Below are positions 43,721 to 52,523 of a DNA stretch of 64,000 bases, one piece after another. Origin of the DNA: Rummeliibacillus pycnus_A (GTDB lineage: Bacteria > Bacillota > Bacilli > Bacillales_A > Planococcaceae); assembly GCF_044359855.1 (NCBI RefSeq), contig NZ_CP132291.1, positions 744,001-808,000 of the forward strand, in the 5' to 3' direction. Made by a program: the position numbers and the translations under genes. The notes beneath the pieces were generated by a model. The model did no database searches and was not told the origin of the DNA. It worked only from the letters and a program-made list of their open reading frames with translations. How positions within the stretch are numbered: position 1 is the first letter of the stretch; each line of letters opens with the position of its first letter.

Positions 43721-43793
43721 GATTAAATGACAGAATTGTTATGACTAACGTTGCAAACGCAATTGCGAACATTAACGCTTCAAATACTGTCAC
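43710..43793 (-). CDS. putative holin-like type I toxin
   Basis: 27 aa, TVFEALMFAIAFATLVITIL then SFNHKK, a single membrane helix with a basic tail, matching the short holin-like toxins of Firmicutes. Start GTG with GGGGGGTGAT immediately upstream. A 69-codon longer frame exists but has no start signal. A hairpin (43810-43824) touches the ribosome binding site and an antisense RNA covers the 3' end, as expected of a type I toxin-antitoxin module. Membrane depolarisation on overexpression is the family expectation. Confidence 0.8.
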   Translation of the reverse strand: MTVFEALMFAIAFATLVITILSFNHKK

Positions 43794-43809
43794 GGCATCA
43801 CCCCCCGGG

Positions 43810-43824
43810 CCCACACAATGTGGG
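43810..43824 (-). promoter_or_regulatory. hairpin next to the toxin ribosome binding site
   Basis: CCCACA / TGTGGG with a 3-base loop sits six bases from the G-run that serves as ribosome binding site, and GGG/CCC stretches could pair with it. Probably limits toxin translation. A TATAAT on the minus strand at about 43919-43924 is a candidate toxin promoter. From 43925 to 44348 no gene is seen. Confidence 0.5.
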
Positions 43825-44348
43825 TTATGCAAACGTTGCCGCAGTACACGGCGAATTAAGTCTGCGAACCTAGATTTGGAGTATGCCAACCACCCTTGAG
43901 TACCAACTATCTTATACATATTATACCAATTAATGGTTCTATTTAAAACTATTGAGTTAGTAGTATCAACTACAATATTTTAAGTGTGTTTTTTATTGAG
44001 AAGCAATTCCAAATGTAGCTTTGTAATAAAGTTTGATTAAATTAACGATATCAACATTGATATGAGAACAAATCTAAAGAGCAGGTTTTGAAAAAAGATT
44101 GTTTAAAACATATTTTCATTTAATATGGCAGGGTAAATTCTTAATAAAAAAGTTTGATTATTTTTGAAACTCTTGTTGCTCTAACGCACCTGTTAGTACA
44201 ATAAGAACCTGAAATTCGTCCTTTCTGTGTTCCATTCCAATTGAATACTGCATATTTTTTTAATCTATATTCTCTATGTATTATAGAGTTACTATCTACG
44301 TTTTTAGCTACATTAAATGCTTATCTATAGATTTTTCAAAATAATCTT

Positions 44349-45467
44349 CTATTCGTTTATTTCTATTTCGTTCTTTTTCGTTCTTTTTCTTATTGCATAT
44401 ACAACTACCAACAAAAGAGGTAAAAAAAGTCCGATTGATAATGTTAAGGAATTACCCGTTGTATCATCAAAATGTTTTTGGTAGATGATATTAGGATAAA
44501 TCACGAGAGAAAGGACAACGGCAATCATGCCTAACGGTAATGTTAAAGGGCGGTAATCTTTCAAATTCAGAATTTGTGCCATCCCTAAAACCGAAGCGTA
44601 AAAATAAAGGGTCGACTTAAAATAGAGGGTGATAACCCAAAGAGAAGCCATTAATCCCTCAATTCGTTGTAAAAAGTTTCCAATATTTATCCTTTTGGTC
44701 AATTCATAACTTGGATAAATCTCTCCTGTAGTTTTCTCATTACCTAATACCGAAATACTCAGAAAAGTAATAACGATGATGACGATGCCGCCTATTAAGT
44801 TTCCAATTAAAAAAGATTTTTTACCTTGTTTTATTTTATTAACAAAAGAAGGAAAAATCATTAAGAGAACAACGGCATCTACTGAGGATACAATCACATA
44901 AAAAATGGATGATTGAACGATCTTTTTTGTACCCATCTCGTATATAGGCTGTAAGTTTTCAAACTTCATGTCAGGTGAAATAGACACCACTAAAATGAAA
45001 AAAATGAAGAAGAACACGACAATTAGGATTTCTGCAGTACGAGCGAAGGTTTCCAATCCAAGACGGACTCCCATCACCACAATCCCCGCCATAAGAATAT
45101 TAAGGGCTACCATTGGAGTATCTGGCATAATATGGATGTTTAGGAATAGCCCAAAATAATACAAAAGTTCTGAAGCATATAGAAGAGACATGAGTACAAA
45201 CAAAACAGAAAAGGCTTTACCTACCCATTTCCCAAGAAGTTTTTCAAGGATTTGGACATAGGTGAGGTCAGGGAACCAAAGAGCTATAGTGACGAATAGC
45301 CATATGATCAAAAACCCGATTCCCGTACCAATTATAGCGGCAATCCAGGCGTCTTGCTTCGCACCGGTTGAGAGTGCTGATGGTACAGTTAAGATACTCG
45401 TACCAATCGTAAATAAAATAACTAAAACTAGAAATTGGTACGAATTTATTTTAACGTCTTTCATCAT
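44349..45467 (-). CDS. spore germinant receptor subunit B (GerAB family)
   Basis: 372 aa, about ten TM segments, APC-like amino acid permease fold of the GerAB/YndE family (YQFLVLVILFTIGTSILTVP; PDLTYVQILEKLLGKWVGKA). It forms the ligand-sensing part of a germinant receptor in the spore inner membrane. Start ATG-ATG about 11 bases after AGGAGAAGG. It is the last gene of the operon. The germinant cannot be told from sequence. Confidence 0.92.
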   Translation of the reverse strand: MMKDVKINSYQFLVLVILFTIGTSILTVPSALSTGAKQDAWIAAIIGTGIGFLIIWLFVTIALWFPDLTYVQILEKLLGKWVGKAFSVLFVLMSLLYASELLYYFGLFLNIHIMPDTPMVALNILMAGIVVMGVRLGLETFARTAEILIVVFFFIFFILVVSISPDMKFENLQPIYEMGTKKIVQSSIFYVIVSSVDAVVLLMIFPSFVNKIKQGKKSFLIGNLIGGIVIIVITFLSISVLGNEKTTGEIYPSYELTKRINIGNFLQRIEGLMASLWVITLYFKSTLYFYASVLGMAQILNLKDYRPLTLPLGMIAVVLSLVIYPNIIYQKHFDDTTGNSLTLSIGLFLPLLLVVVYAIRKRTKKNEIEINE

Positions 45468-45500
45468 TTCATATCATACCTTCTCCTCTACACTGTACTT

Positions 45501-45737
45501 TTATTTCAACAAAAGAGAAATAACGTCATTAAGCGGTTTAAAGATAAAAGTGAGGAAGTCAAATGGATTTGGAATAGGTTTATCGAATCCAAAAAGTGTA
45601 ATACTTAGACCTACCCCGATTACAAGAAGAATTGAAAACACAAGCAGCTCTTTTTTGTGTTTTTTTTCCAAGAGAGGTGGAACTTCAATCCACAGCATGG
45701 CTGCTGAAATTAGGAGTATTCCTATACTTTTTATCAT
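45501..45737 (-). CDS. small two-TM germinant receptor protein (D-subunit type)
   Basis: 78 aa with two membrane helices (about 3-22 and 32-50) separated by a KKHKKE loop. Genes of this size and topology sit in or next to gerA-type operons in spore formers and were described as receptor D proteins that modulate germination. It is 2 bases from the stop of the C subunit gene and 33 bases before the B gene. The assignment rests on size, topology and location. Confidence 0.7.
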   Translation of the reverse strand: MIKSIGILLISAAMLWIEVPPLLEKKHKKELLVFSILLVIGVGLSITLFGFDKPIPNPFDFLTFIFKPLNDVISLLLK

Positions 45738-45739
45738 GA

Positions 45740-46924
45740 TTATTTAACCTCTTTTAAGAAGGAATTACCTTCTGTTTCTGTATGCTCAAGTTTTACATCT
45801 ACTTTAACATTCGCCTTCATCTCAGGGAATTCCTCATCCCAATGCTTTTTAAGCTTTTTCCATTCTTTCGGATTTGATCGATGAATGGCTTCACCAAATC
45901 CAAATATGTCTGAATTATATTGTTTTTGTGCCTTTTCAATGGCCAGATTAATGGTTTCTTTCATATTTTTTTCAGTATTCTTCTCTAGCTTAACCATTGT
46001 TTCTTGGTCATTAAGATCCATTCGACACTCTACTTCCCCAACATTTCCTTTTACTTTAATATTGATATCCACTTCAGGCTTACCTTTATTTATTTTGCCT
46101 TTCATTTTAGAATCCAAATGAACAATCTCTATAGTGGCTTTCCCCTCTTTAGGACAAGATATATTAGTTACAGAATTTTTCACTTTGTTGACGATGTCAT
46201 TATAACCTCTGCTTTCTCGTTCAGTTAACCAGCCCACTAGTTTATCTTTTTTAAACACCGCTAACCCATCATATTTAACTCGCGCAGGTGGAGTAATCGA
46301 TTCCACATTCTGTTTGCTTGATCCCATTTCTTGTTTCCCTATTACTTGAATCCCTGTTAATACGGCTTGCTTTCCATCACTTATAAGATTGGCTATCAAC
46401 TCATCTAATGTAAAGCCTTGCGTTGCAGCCCAGGTTTCTTCTGACATTTTAAGCGTACTAAACATTTTATTGGCAGGAATATTTTCAATCGTTGTTGTAA
46501 CATCCAGTAGTTCCCCTGCGGTCATATCCTTAGCAACAACAACAAAGAAATCAGATCGAAGTTCCCAATTTCTTGACAGTAAATCTAAGGATTTGGCTAC
46601 ACCTTCTTTAGCTAAATCCTCACCAAGTACAAGCATTCGAAGATGTCCAGCATATATTTTTCGAGGCGAGATCTTTGAAATTTTTCGCAAGGCTTCATAT
46701 ACCGTTTTTCCCTTCGCCTGAAACAGGGTGACTGGTGAACGCCCAGTACTTGTTTTCGCGGATATTTCCGAAGGTACTACCACTTGAGTAGTTATTTGGT
46801 ATTCATCTTCTACTTTATCGATCCCTATTGCCATCGTAATGCCTAGCTCATTTAATTCCCTCCGGTCCCAACACCCCGTAAGAAAGAGGCTAAGAATCAG
46901 GAGAACAAACATACACTTTTTCAT
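45740..46924 (-). CDS. spore germinant receptor subunit C (GerAC lipoprotein)
   Basis: 394 aa. The signal peptide ends in the lipobox LTGC (Cys18), and the following WDRRELNELGITMAIGID is the hallmark GerAC start. Three-domain GerAC fold, anchored on the outer face of the spore inner membrane. Start ATG after AGGGG, three bases after the A subunit stop. Confidence 0.93.
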   Translation of the reverse strand: MKKCMFVLLILSLFLTGCWDRRELNELGITMAIGIDKVEDEYQITTQVVVPSEISAKTSTGRSPVTLFQAKGKTVYEALRKISKISPRKIYAGHLRMLVLGEDLAKEGVAKSLDLLSRNWELRSDFFVVVAKDMTAGELLDVTTTIENIPANKMFSTLKMSEETWAATQGFTLDELIANLISDGKQAVLTGIQVIGKQEMGSSKQNVESITPPARVKYDGLAVFKKDKLVGWLTERESRGYNDIVNKVKNSVTNISCPKEGKATIEIVHLDSKMKGKINKGKPEVDINIKVKGNVGEVECRMDLNDQETMVKLEKNTEKNMKETINLAIEKAQKQYNSDIFGFGEAIHRSNPKEWKKLKKHWDEEFPEMKANVKVDVKLEHTETEGNSFLKEVK

Positions 46925-46927
46925 CGT

Positions 46928-48547
46928 TTAATCCCCTTCATTCTCCTTATTTTTTGATGGTTCTGGTTTTGCAGAGGCTGATTCTTGTTGCCTAACCATA
47001 TTTTGTTGATTGATTAAACGAGGTCGAGTAAACATTTTCCATATTGGCAACCGAATAAACGTATCCCTTTGGTCGGAAAGATTAAAAGGAGCTAAAGAAG
47101 ACATATAAGGCACGCCAAAAGAACGCAAACTGCATAAATGCAGAAGTAGAGCAATTAATCCAATCATTATTCCTATTAAACCAAAAGAAGCAGCTATTGC
47201 CATAAATCCAAAGCGTAGTATCCTGGCAGAGATAGCTAAGTCGTAAGTTGGAGAAACGAAACTAGCAATGGCGGTTATTGAAACCACAATTACCATCGCA
47301 GCAGAGATTATGCCTGCTTCAACCGCTGCTGTACCAATTACAAATGCCCCTACAATAGACATGGCTGAACCGATGCTTCGTGGCATTCTTAAGCCTGCTT
47401 CACGCAAGATTTCAAAGGTGACTTCCATTATGATTCCTTCAACAAATGCAGGAAATGGAACACCTTCCCGTTGAGATGCCAGACTAATAAGGAGTGCAGG
47501 AGGTAGCATTACTTGATTAAAAGTTGTGACCGCAATAAATACAGCAGGGGCAAGCAATGCAATTGCGAATGAAAAAAACCGAAGGAGTCGAATAAGGCTC
47601 GCAATATCTGCACGTTGATAGTAGTCTTCCGATGCTTGAAAAAATTGAATGAATAATGCCGGTACCATTAGGACAAATGGTGTTCCATCTACAAAAATGG
47701 CTATGCGTCCTTCCAATAATGCTGCAGCTACTACATCCGAACGTTCCGTATTAGCTATCGTTGGAAAAGGTGAATATGGTGCATCCTGAATCAATTCCTC
47801 GATATTTCCACTTTCAAGAATTCCATCAATATCTATGCTATCCAAACGCAAACGGACTTCTTTCACTATTTTGTCATTTGCAATTCCGTTGATATACATT
47901 ATGGCAACATTCGTTTTCGTGCGTTTCCCAATAACTTTTGATTCCATCCAAAGATTTGAGTCTTTCAGTCTTCTACGAACTAAAGCGGTATTTACACGCA
48001 AATTTTCGGAGAACCCTTCGCGAGGTCCTCTTACTACCACTTGGGCTGTTGCTTCCGTTACTCCACGCTCAACCCAATGCCTATTGGAAATGATTAAACC
48101 TTGGGCATATCCATCGATTAAAAAAATCGTATCCCCCGATAAAAGTCCAGTAAAAAGTACTTCAAAATTAGTTAGTTCTTCAATTTCTCCTACTGTCATG
48201 GCAGAATCTTTTAATACGCTAATAAGATTTTGATCAGAAGGCAGCTTTTCCTGTAATTCGGTCCCTTTGATATCTAGCATGAGCGTTTCTAAAATGAAAT
48301 CTTGTAATGAGGCTGTATCGGTTAATCCATCTGTAAAGATAATACCGGCTTTAATACTTTCTTCTTTTCCAATTCGAATTTCTCGAATGATAATATCCGA
48401 GCTTTTTCCAAGTGAATCTTTTATTATCTGTATATTTTCTTGAAGATTTGATTTTAATTCGTTTGTTGAACTTGTCGTCATTATTTGGTCAGTTGAAATA
48501 GAATTGGAATGCATTTTAGAATTACTTTTCTTTCTGAAAAATCCCAT
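46928..48547 (-). CDS. spore germinant receptor subunit A (GerAA family)
   Basis: 539 aa. A hydrophilic N-terminal domain (about 1-280; FTDGLTDTASLQDFILETLM) is followed by a membrane domain with PAVFIAVTTFNQVMLPPALL and PFPAFVEGIIMEVTFEILRE, both typical of GerAA/SpoVAF. It is the first gene of the operon. GAGGT lies before the ATG, and a sigma-G-like promoter is about 90 bases upstream. The tail is rich in charged residues. Confidence 0.93.
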   Translation of the reverse strand: MGFFRKKSNSKMHSNSISTDQIMTTSSTNELKSNLQENIQIIKDSLGKSSDIIIREIRIGKEESIKAGIIFTDGLTDTASLQDFILETLMLDIKGTELQEKLPSDQNLISVLKDSAMTVGEIEELTNFEVLFTGLLSGDTIFLIDGYAQGLIISNRHWVERGVTEATAQVVVRGPREGFSENLRVNTALVRRRLKDSNLWMESKVIGKRTKTNVAIMYINGIANDKIVKEVRLRLDSIDIDGILESGNIEELIQDAPYSPFPTIANTERSDVVAAALLEGRIAIFVDGTPFVLMVPALFIQFFQASEDYYQRADIASLIRLLRFFSFAIALLAPAVFIAVTTFNQVMLPPALLISLASQREGVPFPAFVEGIIMEVTFEILREAGLRMPRSIGSAMSIVGAFVIGTAAVEAGIISAAMVIVVSITAIASFVSPTYDLAISARILRFGFMAIAASFGLIGIMIGLIALLLHLCSLRSFGVPYMSSLAPFNLSDQRDTFIRLPIWKMFTRPRLINQQNMVRQQESASAKPEPSKNKENEGD

Positions 48548-48639
48548 AGACTACCTCACATTTACTTTATATTTTTTGCGTATTTATATATAATTTTATT
48601 TATTACTTTGCTAATTAGGAGAATATTGATTGATTCTTT

Positions 48640-48670
48640 TAGCATGAGAAAATTTCTTTTAATTTATACC
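48640..48670 (-). promoter_or_regulatory. sigma-G-like promoter of the ger operon
   Basis: On the minus strand GGTATA (48665-48670), 18 bases, CATGCTA (48640-48646). Sigma-G promoters have a TATA-containing -35 and CATnnTA -10 with 17-18 base spacing, and gerA-family operons are forespore-expressed. Confidence 0.6.
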
Positions 48671-48775
48671 TTTTTATAGAATTATTGTCATAACATGAAA
48701 ATTCGCACTGCTCTAAGATTCTTTAAGCGGTTGTTATTGTTTTTCTCTAGAATAATATTTAATTTTATATTTCTA

Positions 48776-48814
48776 ATAAAAAGACCTGCCAAAATTTTCA
48801 CATTTTTGGCAGGT
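48776..48814 (-). terminator. terminator of the dioxygenase/oxidoreductase operon
   Basis: On the minus strand ACCTGCCAAAAAT / ATTTTGGCAGGT followed by CTTTTTATT, about 50 bases after the oxidoreductase stop. Confidence 0.8.
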
Positions 48815-48864
48815 ACTGTGTTTGTTCATTTTTTTTGGAATTCCTCTATCAAATATCCCTAAGG

Positions 48865-49923
48865 CTATGATTTAGTATACTTTTTAATAGCAGGCATAAT
48901 CTCTGTAGCAATTAATTCGATATTCTTCATAATTTTATCAAACGGTACGCCTCCAAAATCAATTTGAGCCATAAAACGTTGGTGACCATATAATTCATAC
49001 TGATATAGCATTTTTTCAATAATTTGTTGTGGACTACCTACCATTAATGCTTGGTGACGATCCGGTCCTTCTTCCACTTGCCATTTCGGATAGCCAGTTC
49101 CGCGAATAAACTGCATTCCAGCATTTAGATGCGGATACATTTCTTCTACAGCGTCTTGTGAATTCTCAGCTGTGTAAAATAATGATGCCGTTGCAATTGG
49201 CAATTCAGATGGGTCATATCCACTACGTTCAGCTGCTTCTCGATAAGCATCAACTGAAACCTTAAATGTCTCAGCTGGGCCACCTAAAGTAGTTAACATC
49301 ATTGGAATACCGGCATAACCTGCTTTGATTGCACTTCCTGGTGGCCCCCCTACTGCTCTCCAAATCGGAAGTGACCCTGTTTTTGGTTGAGGCAGTATTT
49401 CTGCATTTTGTAGTGAAGGACGAAATTTGCCTTCCCACGTAATATGGTGATCTTTATTTAACTGTATTAGCAAATCAAGTTTTTCTTCAAATAATTCTTC
49501 ATAGTTATTTAAATCGTATCCAAGCAAGTCATATGCTCCAACTCGAGAACCACGACCTGCAACTATTTCAGCTCGGCCATGTGAAATCAAATCAATTGTT
49601 GAAAAGTCTTCATATGTGCGAACGGGGTCTGCTACACTTATGACAGAGGCAGAACTAGCAATTTTAATATTTTTTGTTGCTTGAGCAATTGCCCCTAAAA
49701 TAACAGTATGACCTTGTGAAGCAAAATATTTTTGATGACTCTCGCCTACTGCAAATACATCGATACCTGCTTGGTCTGCTAATTTGCTAGCTTCAATGAT
49801 TTCTTGAATACGTTGTTCTGCACTAAGATGTTCACCGTTTAAGGGATTCATCACGTGATCCCCTAATGTATATAAACCAAATTCCATGCCTTTTGAAGGA
49901 TCGATACGATATTGTTCCATCAT
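48865..49923 (-). CDS. LLM class flavin-dependent oxidoreductase
   Basis: 352 aa, bacterial luciferase-like TIM barrel (FGLYTLGDHVMNPLNGEHLS, GESHQKYFASQGHTVILGAI, GRGSRVGAYDLLGYDLNNYE). It probably uses FMNH2 or reduced flavin to oxidise a small substrate. Start ATG at 49923 with AGGAGTGAG upstream. It is the last of three co-directional genes with a ring-cleaving dioxygenase and a MarR regulator, so it is likely part of a detoxification or catabolic operon for aromatic or quinone compounds. Confidence 0.87.
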   Translation of the reverse strand: MMEQYRIDPSKGMEFGLYTLGDHVMNPLNGEHLSAEQRIQEIIEASKLADQAGIDVFAVGESHQKYFASQGHTVILGAIAQATKNIKIASSASVISVADPVRTYEDFSTIDLISHGRAEIVAGRGSRVGAYDLLGYDLNNYEELFEEKLDLLIQLNKDHHITWEGKFRPSLQNAEILPQPKTGSLPIWRAVGGPPGSAIKAGYAGIPMMLTTLGGPAETFKVSVDAYREAAERSGYDPSELPIATASLFYTAENSQDAVEEMYPHLNAGMQFIRGTGYPKWQVEEGPDRHQALMVGSPQQIIEKMLYQYELYGHQRFMAQIDFGGVPFDKIMKNIELIATEIMPAIKKYTKS

Positions 49924-49937
49924 TTTACTCACTCCTT

Positions 49938-50870
49938 TTAATCAAGCGGTTCTAGTTTTGCTTCGATTAGTTCACGTTCGTCTTCTAAAAATGGCGGTAA
50001 ATCTAATTTTTGTCCTAGTTCTTCTACTGTTGAATCTGCTGTAAATCCTGGTCCATCTGTTGCCAATTCGAATAATATTCCATTTCTATCACGTACATAT
50101 AAACTTTGGAAGTAGAAACGGTCTACAATCCCAGATGTATGAAGACCATAATCAATTAATTTTTGATTCCACATTTCAAGTTCCTCTTTATTTTCAACAC
50201 GAAGAGCTAAATGATGAATACTACCTCGCCCTGGCTTTTCATTAGTTGCCTCAAGCTCTCTCACGACAATTTCACCTGTACGTTCACCTTGCACTAATTG
50301 AAGTCGAACAAAACCATCTTCTTTTTCAACTACAGTAAAGCCAAACAAATCTTTCAACAAATTAGCTGTTTTAGCTAAATAACGAACTGTAATGTCAATT
50401 GTGCCTTGAGCGAAAATTTGATGCTCATTTGGTACTTCTGAAGAGATGACTGGTTGCCATGTTGTTGGAATTCTAGCTCCATTATTATTTAAAAGCACCA
50501 TACGTAAATCCTCATGATCCTCAAAGAACAATGCATCCTGCCCCATATAGTTTGTAATTCCACTATGTTTTACATCAAGTTGTTCAAAGCGTTTTTCCCA
50601 ATATTCTAAGCTTTCATAACTTGGTACTAATAAGCCGATTTGTGTGATAGCATTCGTGCCACGCTTTGTACTCCCTGCAATTGGCATTTCAAAGAAAGTA
50701 AGATCTAATCCAGGGCTTCCTACTTCGTCACCGTAAAAGAGATGATACATCGATGGATCATCTTGGTTTACTGTTTTTTTCACGCGTCGTAATCCTAGAA
50801 TATTTTGATAAAAATGATTATTCTTCTTTCCGTTTTTTGTTAGCATTGAAATATGGTGATGACCTTTCAT
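49938..50870 (-). CDS. ring-cleaving dioxygenase, VOC family (MhqO/LinE-like)
   Basis: 310 aa, two VOC domains. It starts KGHHHISMLTKNGKKNNHFY and has GSIHHLALRVENKEELEMWN and the final metal Glu in GILFELATDGPGF. The metal site would be H-H-E. B. subtilis MhqA, MhqE and MhqO are of this type, are induced by hydroquinones and are controlled by the MarR protein MhqR. Start ATG with AAGGGAG. A MarR gene is directly upstream, which supports the same role here. Confidence 0.87.
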   Translation of the reverse strand: MKGHHHISMLTKNGKKNNHFYQNILGLRRVKKTVNQDDPSMYHLFYGDEVGSPGLDLTFFEMPIAGSTKRGTNAITQIGLLVPSYESLEYWEKRFEQLDVKHSGITNYMGQDALFFEDHEDLRMVLLNNNGARIPTTWQPVISSEVPNEHQIFAQGTIDITVRYLAKTANLLKDLFGFTVVEKEDGFVRLQLVQGERTGEIVVRELEATNEKPGRGSIHHLALRVENKEELEMWNQKLIDYGLHTSGIVDRFYFQSLYVRDRNGILFELATDGPGFTADSTVEELGQKLDLPPFLEDERELIEAKLEPLD

Positions 50871-50890
50871 ATAAATCGCTCCCTTTTCAG

Positions 50891-50902
50891 TTGATTAATC
50901 AA
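50891..50902 (-). promoter_or_regulatory. perfect dyad between the MarR and dioxygenase genes
   Basis: TTGATTAATCAA is a perfect 12-base palindrome in the 50-base gap between the MarR stop and the dioxygenase ribosome binding site. It is a plausible operator for the upstream MarR regulator or an internal promoter element. Confidence 0.4.
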
Positions 50903-50920
50903 GTGATTTCTCAAAAAAAT

Positions 50921-51364
50921 TTACTCTGGTTGTAAACTTTTTTCATGTGTGTGCTTTTGTAACTTTGTTGTTAATTCATATATTAGCTTTAGCTCTTCTT
51001 CTGTTAATGCTTCATTGAAGAAGGAGGACTGGAATGCCACTTGCTCTGGCGTTGCAATTTTTAAGATGTCTTCACCTTTTTCGGTCAATGAAATCTTTTT
51101 AATCTTCCATTCCTGTTTACGCTCAATCAAGCCGTCTTTCTCAAGTCGAGCTAACATTCGTGAAATTCCACCTTGTGTAACCGTTACTTTTTCAGCAAGT
51201 TTGGATTGTGTAATCGGCTGATAGGTTTGAATTTGAATCAGTACATCAAACTGCGCTACTGTTAAATCAAATCGTTTTAAAAACTCATTTGATAAATGAT
51301 TACTCTCTGTTACGAAGCGTGTCATACGCATCCAAGTAAGTGATTCAAGTGTATTCTTTTTCAA
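50921..51364 (-). CDS. MarR-family transcriptional regulator
   Basis: 147 aa winged-helix MarR protein: QFDVLIQIQTYQPITQSKLA, EKVTVTQGGISRMLARLEKD, GLIERK wing. Only one Cys-free sensing surface is apparent, so ligand rather than thiol sensing is likely. The start is TTG with AAAGGAGG upstream. It is the first gene of the operon and probably represses itself together with the dioxygenase and luciferase-like genes, like MhqR. Confidence 0.85.
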   Translation of the reverse strand: MKKNTLESLTWMRMTRFVTESNHLSNEFLKRFDLTVAQFDVLIQIQTYQPITQSKLAEKVTVTQGGISRMLARLEKDGLIERKQEWKIKKISLTEKGEDILKIATPEQVAFQSSFFNEALTEEELKLIYELTTKLQKHTHEKSLQPE

Positions 51365-51396
51365 TTTGTTGTCCTCCTTTCTTTGTTCTTGTCATC

Positions 51397-51425
51397 ACTT
51401 TACTACTCAAGCGATAGGATGTCAA
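51397..51425 (-). promoter_or_regulatory. promoter of the marR-dioxygenase operon
   Basis: On the minus strand TTGACA (51420-51425), 17 bases, TAAAGT (51397-51402), about 30 bases upstream of the MarR start. Confidence 0.65.
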
Positions 51426-51572
51426 TATCCAAAACACGAATTTACTTTAACGCGATCTCTTTTATTTGACTAAGTCGCAAATACGATTGCAAGCATCCAC
51501 TGGAAAGTTAAAGTCCTAAAATGCTCATTTGTATGAGGTTTACGAAATAATGAAGCCAAAAATTTACTATAC

Positions 51573-51746
51573 TTATAATTCACAGTAACACAAAAGGCTA
51601 TCGGCAGTTCTCTTTTTTGGGATTTGTCGACAACCATGTTTTTCAAGAGAGGAATGTATAGCTAAAAGCATATCTCCAGTAATTTCATCCTTTACGGATT
51701 CAGCAAGTTCTATTCCCATTGGTGCGTTTCTTTTGTTAACTAACAA
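51573..51746 (-). CDS. possible 57-aa protein overlapping the acetyltransferase stop
   Basis: An open frame from TTG 51746, overlapping the stop of the upstream acetyltransferase by a few bases, reads NKRNAPMGIELAESVKDEIT, then LLAIHSSLEKHGCRQIPKKR and ends LLCYCEL. The composition is coding-like, but the ribosome binding site (GAAGAAG) is weak. It could be a small coupled gene or a C-terminal remnant. Bases 51426-51572 show nothing else. Confidence 0.3.
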   Translation of the reverse strand: MLVNKRNAPMGIELAESVKDEITGDMLLAIHSSLEKHGCRQIPKKRTADSLLCYCEL

Positions 51747-52324
51747 ACTTCTTCAGACTGTATACTTTTCCAGTCTTCTTTCTTTAAAACATAATGGTTG
51801 AACTGCTCTCCGTCTATTGCTGCATTTCCATTCAGATGAAATCCGATTTTTTGAATAACTTTATTAGAGCCACCATTATATGGGAGAACAACCGCATTAA
51901 TGAGTTTCACATTTGTATGCTGAAATAAATATTGGATTAATCCCTTCACAGCTTTTGTTGTATAGCCCTTGTTTCGGTAATGCTTTGAAATCGCATATGC
52001 TACTTCTCGGTTTGAGCCACTTAATTCTTCCTTTATCCCTGAAGTACAAAAACCAATAAATTCATCTGATTCTTTTAAGATTATCCCAAGTCTTATAATT
52101 TCCTGATTGAGATTCGGAACAGCAGCAAAAAACGCTTTATTATCAGGAATATCTTCGTTTATAGTCCAATCTAAACGCTGTTCTCTAGTAGATTTCCAAT
52201 CAGGTAGAAATTCAGCCACTTCAGGTTGTGATGTTATTTCAACAATTGCATCCACATCTTCTTCACAAAACTCTCTTAAGTAAAATTCACCACAATCAAT
52301 TGTAAATAGTTTATTTTCTTTCAA
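51740..52324 (-). CDS. RimJ/RimL-type GNAT N-acetyltransferase
   Basis: 194 aa, GNAT_3-like: FYLREFCEEDVDAIVEITSQ, AYAISKHYRNKGYTTKAVKG, NGGSNKVIQKIGFHLNGNAA. Start TTG with AAGGAG about ten bases upstream. The substrate is not known. Confidence 0.8.
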   Translation of the reverse strand: MKENKLFTIDCGEFYLREFCEEDVDAIVEITSQPEVAEFLPDWKSTREQRLDWTINEDIPDNKAFFAAVPNLNQEIIRLGIILKESDEFIGFCTSGIKEELSGSNREVAYAISKHYRNKGYTTKAVKGLIQYLFQHTNVKLINAVVLPYNGGSNKVIQKIGFHLNGNAAIDGEQFNHYVLKKEDWKSIQSEEVC

Positions 52325-52523
52325 CTGAAGACAACTCCTTTTTTATTCAGATTTAGTGGTCTATAAGCCAATTGTTTTGAATTGGTTCTTTTACTTTCAT
52401 TATAGTTAGCTATCATTTCACATAGAAACCTACTTATTTCATTAATGAGAATAAGCCAATACTGAATAAATCATATGGCTGCATTTAGAGCTCACTTACT
52501 TTTAAAATAATGAATTCTAAAAT

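Noticed and set aside
43710..43919. 69-codon form of the toxin gene
   Set aside because: The extra 42 codons read through the structured 5' leader; the GTG at 43793 has the only proper ribosome binding site and matches the toxin family length.
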